From Oscillospiraceae bacterium (GTDB lineage: Bacteria; Bacillota; Clostridia; Oscillospirales; Oscillospiraceae): a DNA stretch of 18,418 bases. The notes beneath the pieces are model-generated. The model was not told where the DNA came from. It made no database searches and saw only the letters and a list, made by a program, of their open reading frames with translations. A program made the position numbers and the translations under genes. The DNA lies in NCBI GenBank assembly GCA_016290695.1, contig JAEEUX010000019.1, positions 1 to 18,418 on the forward strand, in the 5' to 3' direction. Below, piece after piece: positions 14,053 through 18,418 of this stretch; the stretch's first letter is position 1; each line of letters starts with the position of its first letter.

Positions 14053-15372
14053 TTGTCCCACAAATTTTTCGGTGGAATACATCCGCATGACGGTAAATCT
14101 CTTTCTGAAAACCTGCCGATTCAGGTATTGCCCGCGCCGGAAAAAGTATACATCCCGGTTTCCCTGCATATAGGCGCGCCGTGTGAGCCTGTGGTAAGCG
14201 TAGGCGACAAGGTGAATTTCGGCCAGCTTATCGCCAGGGCGCCCGCCCCCGTTTCGGCGGACGTACACGCTTCCGTATCAGGAACCGTTTCCGCGATAGA
14301 GCCCATGCTTCACCCCAACGGAAAGTTTATAAACACCGTCGTCATCGAAAACGACAGGCTCGATACGCCGGACCCCTCCGTCGTTTCCCACGCGGACGAG
14401 ATAGCCGCCGACCCTAAGGCGCTGACTGATATAGTGCGCCGCGCCGGTATCGTCGGCATGGGCGGCGCAGCCTTCCCTACTGCTGTTAAAATATTGAGCG
14501 GGCTCGGCAAGGTCGACACGATTCTTATAAACGCCGCCGAGTGCGAGCCTTATATCAACGCCGACAACCGTGTTCTCATCGAAAACACCGCTGAGGTCAT
14601 CGAGGGCATAAGGATGCTCGTAAAGCTATTTGAGCTCCCCTATGCCACGATAATTATTGAAGCGAACAAAAAAGCCGCGATAGAAAAGCTCAGGGAATTC
14701 ATCCCCGGCGATAACGGCGACGTTCGCCTTAAGGTCATGAAAACCCGTTACCCACAGGGCGCTGAAAAACAGCTCATCCAGTCCGTCACCGGCAGGCAGG
14801 TCCCGCCCGGCGGGCTCCCTGCGGACGTCGGCTGCGTCGTGTTTAACGACTATACCTGCTGGTCCATTCACAGAGCCGTCAAAACCGGGCTTCCCGCCAT
14901 CGACCGCGTAGTTACTGTCACCGGCCCCGGCATCGGCAGACCCGGCAACTTCCGTGTCCGCGTCGGTACGCCGGTCAGAGAGCTTATCGAAGCCGCAGGC
15001 GGCCTTACCGAAAACGTAAACAAGGTCATTATGGGCGGCCCGATGATGGGTAACGCGATTTACGACCTTGACGTCCCCGTTATAAAGGGCACCAACTGCG
15101 TCCTCGCCCTGACGGGCAGCGAAGACAAAAGCGTTTCCGAGCCCGCGTGTATACGCTGCGGCAAATGCGTTTCCGTCTGCCCCATGCATCTTATTCCGAA
15201 TTATTTATATGTATATGAGCGCAAAAACGACCTTGCCATGCTGCAAAAGCTCCATGTGACGGATTGCATCGAATGCGGCTGCTGTACATTCACCTGCCCC
15301 GGAAGGCTCGACCTCACGCAGTCGATCAGAATGGCGAAGGGCCGTTTGAACGCCCTGAAAGCAAAGAAATAA
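14053..15372 (+). CDS. rnfC: Rnf complex subunit RnfC (ferredoxin:NAD+ oxidoreductase, NADH-side subunit)
   Basis: RnfC is the peripheral cytoplasmic subunit that exchanges electrons with NAD(H). The 439-residue protein has an NADH/FMN-binding core with VGMGGAAFPT at 134-143 and AECEPYINAD at 162-171. A C-terminal ferredoxin domain follows, with two [4Fe-4S] motifs: C366, C369, C372, C376 and C405, C408, C411, C415. The start is placed at TTG 14053 because GAGGTG lies 6 nt upstream. An in-frame GTG at 14044 is part of that site, and the TTG start gives the family-like N-terminus MSHKFFGGIHP. It heads an operon in the C-D-G-E-A-B order usual in Clostridia. Confidence 0.95.
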   Translation: MSHKFFGGIHPHDGKSLSENLPIQVLPAPEKVYIPVSLHIGAPCEPVVSVGDKVNFGQLIARAPAPVSADVHASVSGTVSAIEPMLHPNGKFINTVVIENDRLDTPDPSVVSHADEIAADPKALTDIVRRAGIVGMGGAAFPTAVKILSGLGKVDTILINAAECEPYINADNRVLIENTAEVIEGIRMLVKLFELPYATIIIEANKKAAIEKLREFIPGDNGDVRLKVMKTRYPQGAEKQLIQSVTGRQVPPGGLPADVGCVVFNDYTCWSIHRAVKTGLPAIDRVVTVTGPGIGRPGNFRVRVGTPVRELIEAAGGLTENVNKVIMGGPMMGNAIYDLDVPVIKGTNCVLALTGSEDKSVSEPACIRCGKCVSVCPMHLIPNYLYVYERKNDLAMLQKLHVTDCIECGCCTFTCPGRLDLTQSIRMAKGRLNALKAKK

Positions 15373-15391
15373 AGGGAAAGGAGAGATTATT

Positions 15392-16432
15392 TTGCAAAGC
15401 ACTGATATAAAACTCACAGTATCCTCCTCTCCCCATATCCGCACAGACGAGGATACGCGCTCGATAATGCTCGACGTTATCATAGCGCTCATCCCCGCGC
15501 TCGCCGTCGCCGCTTATGTTTTCGGCTTCCGCGCGCTGCTTGTTACCGTCGTCAGCGTCCTCGGCTGCGTTTTCTTTGAGGAGCTTTACAGGAAGCTGAT
15601 GAAAAAAAGCTCCACCATTGGCGACCTTTCCGCCGTGGTTACGGGTATGCTCCTTGCTTTTTGCCTGCCCGCGACGGTTCCGCTTTGGATAGTTCTCGTC
15701 GGCGATTTCTTCGCTATCGTCGTCGTGAAGCAGCTTTTCGGCGGCATCGGAAAGAACTTTGTCAACCCGGCGCTCGCCGCGAGAGCTTTTCTGTTCTCGT
15801 ATCCCGTTGTCATGTCCACCTGGGTCGCTCCTCTTAGCTACAAAAGCTTTTTCAATATCGGCACCGCCGATATAATCACGGGCGCGACGCCGCTTGCCTC
15901 CATGTCAGGCTCCGCTCTGCCCTCTGATTTTACGCTTACTCAGGCCTTTTTGGGGCAGATCGGCGGCTCGATGGGCGAGGTTTCCGCGCTCGCCATCCTT
16001 CTCGGCGGCATTTACCTTCTCATCCGCCGCGTGATAAGCCCGCGAATTCCCTTGGCCTATCTCATCACCGTAGCGGCGCTGGCTTTCATCTTCCCGCGCG
16101 GAAACGACAATCTCACGTGGATGCTATGGCAGCTTTGCAGCGGCGGAGTAATGCTCGGTGCCGTGTTTATGGCAACGGATTACGCCACATCACCCATCAC
16201 TCCCATCGGTCAGATAATATACGGCGTCGGCTGCGGACTTTTGACAATATTCATCCGCTATTTCGGCGCGTACCCAGAGGGAACGAGCTATGCCATCCTT
16301 ATCATGAACGTATGCGTATGGCTCATAGACAAAATCGCCCCGCCCAAGCGCTTCGGCTTTACTCGCGAGATGAAAAAGGCCGAAAAACAGAAGCTTAAAG
16401 AGGCAAAAAGCGCGAAGGAGGCGGAAGCGTAA
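15392..16432 (+). CDS. rnfD: Rnf complex subunit RnfD (flavinylated membrane subunit)
   Basis: RnfD is a multi-pass membrane subunit carrying a covalently attached FMN and is central to ion translocation. The 346-residue protein has several hydrophobic segments, starting at about residues 27-60. The flavinylation motif is TGATPLA, with Thr166 as the expected FMN-linked residue. The tail (about 320-346) is charged and cytoplasmic-looking (KKAEKQKLKEAK). Translation starts at TTG 15392 with AGGAGAG about 7 nt upstream. No ATG fits the family N-terminus. The gene follows rnfC by 19 nt and its TAA shares one base with the rnfG ATG. Confidence 0.95.
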   Translation: MQSTDIKLTVSSSPHIRTDEDTRSIMLDVIIALIPALAVAAYVFGFRALLVTVVSVLGCVFFEELYRKLMKKSSTIGDLSAVVTGMLLAFCLPATVPLWIVLVGDFFAIVVVKQLFGGIGKNFVNPALAARAFLFSYPVVMSTWVAPLSYKSFFNIGTADIITGATPLASMSGSALPSDFTLTQAFLGQIGGSMGEVSALAILLGGIYLLIRRVISPRIPLAYLITVAALAFIFPRGNDNLTWMLWQLCSGGVMLGAVFMATDYATSPITPIGQIIYGVGCGLLTIFIRYFGAYPEGTSYAILIMNVCVWLIDKIAPPKRFGFTREMKKAEKQKLKEAKSAKEAEA

Positions 16433-16977
16433 TGGAAGTGAAAAAATCCCCCTCAATGGCGCGTCTTGTGATAGTTCTCTTCATAATAACGGCGCTTGTC
16501 GCCTTCCTGCTCGGCCTTATCAATTACATAACCGCCGACAAAATCGCCGCCAACACCAAGGCTAAGACCGAAGCGGCAATGAGCGCCGTTCTTGCGGCCG
16601 ACTCCTATGAGGAAGCCCCCTACACGGATGAAACCGGCCTCGTCAGGAAGGTTTTTGCGGCGTCAAACGGCGGAGAAAACGTCGGCTATGTCGTCGAAGT
16701 GTCGCCAAACGGCTTCGGCGGCGAGATAAACCTGGTCGTCGGCATAGACTCCGACAAGGCCGTGACGGGCATTTCCATCGTAAAAATGTCCGAGACCTCA
16801 GGCCTCGGCGCAAATGCCTCGAAAACCGAGTTCCGCGAGCAGTTTGTGGGCAAAAGCGGTACTCTCGCCGTAACGAAGGACGGCGGCGAGATAGCGGCGC
16901 TCACGGGCGCCACGATTACCTCCCGCGCCGTAACAAGCGGCGTTAACGCGGCTCTCGCCGCTGTTGACGGACTTTGA
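16432..16977 (+). CDS. rnfG: Rnf complex subunit RnfG (covalent FMN subunit)
   Basis: RnfG holds a second covalently bound FMN on the outer face of the membrane. The 181-residue protein has a single N-terminal membrane helix at about residues 10-32, followed by the extracytoplasmic FMN-binding domain. The flavinylation motif LTGATITSRAVTSGV begins at residue 157, with Thr161 the expected attachment site. SETSGLGANA (120-129) is another family segment. The start ATG overlaps the rnfD stop by one base, with AGGAGG upstream inside rnfD. The attachment would need an ApbE-type flavin transferase, which is not in the window. Confidence 0.94.
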   Translation: MEVKKSPSMARLVIVLFIITALVAFLLGLINYITADKIAANTKAKTEAAMSAVLAADSYEEAPYTDETGLVRKVFAASNGGENVGYVVEVSPNGFGGEINLVVGIDSDKAVTGISIVKMSETSGLGANASKTEFREQFVGKSGTLAVTKDGGEIAALTGATITSRAVTSGVNAALAAVDGL

Positions 16978-16992
16978 TAAGGAGGGCGTGAA

Positions 16993-17634
16993 ATGGACTT
17001 TAAAAAACAGCTAAAGGACGGCCTCATCGACAATAACCCCGTTCTCGTTCAACTCCTCGGAATGTGCTCCACCCTCGCTATATCCACTACGCTCTTCAAC
17101 GGCATCGGCATGGGCGTATCCGTTACTATAATCCTCATCTGCTCAAATATCGTCATTTCCCTTTTACGCAAGGTCATTCCCTCAAAGATAAGGATTGCGG
17201 CCTACATCGTAGTTATAGCGGGCTTCGTCACGATAGTCGACCTGCTTTTGCAGGCGTTTCTTCCGGCTCTTTCCGAGTCTCTCGGCGTGTTCATCCCGCT
17301 GATAGTCGTTAACTGCATAATCCTTGCGCGCGCCGAATCCTTCGCCTCGAAAAACGGCGTCCTTGCATCGGCAGTCGACGGACTCACTCAGGGCATCGGC
17401 TACACTATCGTTCTTGTTATAATGTGCATAATCAGAGAATTCCTCGGCAACGGCACCTTCGGCGGCGGTCTTCTCGGCCCGGAGGGCGCGGGTATCCGCA
17501 TTTTGCCCGCCGAGTATACGACGCTCCACATCATCCTCCCCTTCGGCGGATTTCTCGTTCTGGGCTGCCTCATAGCAGCCATGCAGTACTTTTCCCGTAA
17601 GGCCGCCGAGAAGAAGAAGGAGGCGCTGAAATGA
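16993..17634 (+). CDS. rnfE: Rnf complex subunit RnfE (integral membrane subunit)
   Basis: RnfE and RnfA are homologous six-helix membrane proteins packed in inverted orientation at the core of the complex. Each contributes cysteines to a [2Fe-2S] cluster inside the membrane. In this 213-residue protein the two conserved cysteines are C25 (LLGMCSTLA) and C108 (IPLIVVNC). Hydrophobic segments span nearly the whole length, and the last 12 residues are basic. A GGAGGGCGTGAA ribosome site precedes the ATG. The stop overlaps the rnfA start as ATGA, consistent with equal synthesis of the E and A pair. Confidence 0.95.
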   Translation: MDFKKQLKDGLIDNNPVLVQLLGMCSTLAISTTLFNGIGMGVSVTIILICSNIVISLLRKVIPSKIRIAAYIVVIAGFVTIVDLLLQAFLPALSESLGVFIPLIVVNCIILARAESFASKNGVLASAVDGLTQGIGYTIVLVIMCIIREFLGNGTFGGGLLGPEGAGIRILPAEYTTLHIILPFGGFLVLGCLIAAMQYFSRKAAEKKKEALK

Positions 17635-18218
17635 GCTTTGCAAGCATAGTTTCCCTCGCTCTGGGCGCCATCCTGATTGAGAACTTTATTTTCTCTAAAT
17701 TCCTCGGAATATGTCCCTTCATGGGCGTCTCCAAAAAGACGGACACGGCCCTCGGCATGGGCGTCGCAGTCATCTTCGTTATGACCGTCGCGTCTATATT
17801 CTGTTATCTTGTCAACGAGCTGCTGCTCGTTCCGCTGAACCTGCAGTATATGCAGACGGTGGCGTACATATTCGTTATCGCCTCGCTCGTTCAGCTCGTT
17901 GAAATGTTCCTGCAAAAGATGATACCCTCTCTTTACAGAGCGCTCGGAATTTATCTTCCGCTTATCACAACGAACTGTGCGGTTCTCGGCGTGGCTCTTC
18001 TCAATACGCAGAACGGCTACAGCTTCATAGGAAGCGTCGTTTACGGCGCGGCGGGCGGCGTCGGCTTCCTCGTGGCCATCGTGCTCTTCGCCAGCGTCCG
18101 CGAGCGCTTGGATGCGACGGGCGATTGCCCGAAGTCCTTTGAGGGCTTCCCTATCGCTCTCGTCGCTGCCGGTCTTATCGCGCTTGCTTTCATGGGCTTT
18201 TCCGGCCTCAAGATATAG
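17631..18218 (+). CDS. rnfA: Rnf complex subunit RnfA (integral membrane subunit)
   Basis: RnfA pairs with RnfE to form the membrane core. The 195-residue protein carries the conserved cysteines C28 (FLGICPFMG) and C116 (LPLITTNC), and the family segment ENFIFSKFLGICPFMGVSKK begins at residue 17. It is about 20 residues shorter than RnfE and otherwise similar in layout, consistent with the ancient duplication known for this pair. AAGGAGGCGCTGAA before the ATG lies inside rnfE. The gene ends 12 nt before rnfB, with AGGAGG in the gap. Confidence 0.95.
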   Translation: MSFASIVSLALGAILIENFIFSKFLGICPFMGVSKKTDTALGMGVAVIFVMTVASIFCYLVNELLLVPLNLQYMQTVAYIFVIASLVQLVEMFLQKMIPSLYRALGIYLPLITTNCAVLGVALLNTQNGYSFIGSVVYGAAGGVGFLVAIVLFASVRERLDATGDCPKSFEGFPIALVAAGLIALAFMGFSGLKI

Positions 18219-18230
18219 GAGGGTGCAGAA

Positions 18231-18418
18231 ATGACTAATGTACTTATCGCCGTGGCTGTTCTCGGCATCCTCGGCGCTGTTTTCGGGCTCCTTCTCGCTT
18301 ACGCATCAAAGGTTTTTGCCGTGGAAACCGACCCGCGTCAGGACGCAATAATCGGCGTTCTGCCCGGCGCCAACTGCGGCGGCTGCGGTTACGCCGGCTG
18401 CGCCAACTACGCCGAGGC
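18231..18418 (+). CDS. rnfB: Rnf complex subunit RnfB, N-terminal part (ferredoxin-side subunit), cut by window edge
   Basis: Only 62 residues are inside the window. They show a membrane helix at about residues 3-25, then VLPGANCGGCGYAGC (43-57), with C49, C52 and C57 as the first ligands of the N-terminal [4Fe-4S] domain. RnfB accepts electrons from reduced ferredoxin and the full protein has several more ferredoxin-like clusters. An AGGAGG ribosome site lies 8 nt before the ATG. The frame is open to the edge with no sign of damage. Confidence 0.93.
   Translation, partial: MTNVLIAVAVLGILGAVFGLLLAYASKVFAVETDPRQDAIIGVLPGANCGGCGYAGCANYAE

Noticed and set aside
14022..14090. Upstream small frame (starting MNQKVKRGG) overlapping the rnfC start
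   Set aside because: It has no ribosome site of its own, and the AGAGGTGG within it serves rnfC. Nothing supports translation.
14626..15189. 187-codon open frame on the minus strand, opposite rnfC
   Set aside because: rnfC is unmistakable on the plus strand, and the antisense frame shows no family features or start signals.

Overview
The window looks like chromosomal DNA from an anaerobic member of the Clostridia (Bacillota), possibly a gut Oscillospirales- or Lachnospirales-like lineage. The evidence is a complete-looking Rnf operon in the order C-D-G-E-A-B, the PyrD/PyrK type (NAD-linked) dihydroorotate dehydrogenase, a stand-alone PyrI, a DegV protein, two U32-family proteins, and strong GGAGG-type ribosome binding sites. 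Species cannot be named from this sequence. No mobile element, CRISPR array, rRNA or tRNA was seen. Most of the window is core metabolism.

Leftward half (minus strand, about 13650 down to 1): one nearly gapless run of co-oriented genes. From its upstream end it reads ilvB-ilvN (acetohydroxyacid synthase), a membrane-anchored alpha/beta-hydrolase-fold protein with a degraded catalytic triad, degV, a long RlhA-like U32 protein, a shorter TrhP-like U32 protein, then pyrC-pyrK-pyrD-pyrF-pyrE-pyrB-pyrI. These seven pyr genes cover every UMP-synthesis step except carbamoyl phosphate synthase. The run ends in the N-terminal part of a multi-pass membrane protein cut by the window edge. Many junctions are 1-10 nt overlaps (ATGA or TGATG), implying translational coupling. 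A good sigma-A promoter precedes ilvB. A second, TTGACA-N17-TAAAAT, overlaps the stop codon of the last U32 gene and would fire the pyr genes on their own.

Divergent control region (about 13601-14052): it holds the ilvB promoter, a large perfect inverted repeat, a cluster of three GAAC-N2-GTTY palindromes, and an extended -10 promoter for rnf wrapped in another inverted repeat. This is the densest unexplained non-coding signal in the window.

Rightward half (plus strand, 14053 to the end): rnfC, rnfD, rnfG, rnfE, rnfA and the start of rnfB. Together they encode the membrane ferredoxin:NAD+ oxidoreductase that couples electron transfer to ion pumping.

The items most worth a second look are the pseudo-hydrolase downstream of ilvBN, the altered substrate-specificity residue in IlvB, and the operator-like repeats between ilvB and rnfC. 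No clearly new multi-gene system was identified.
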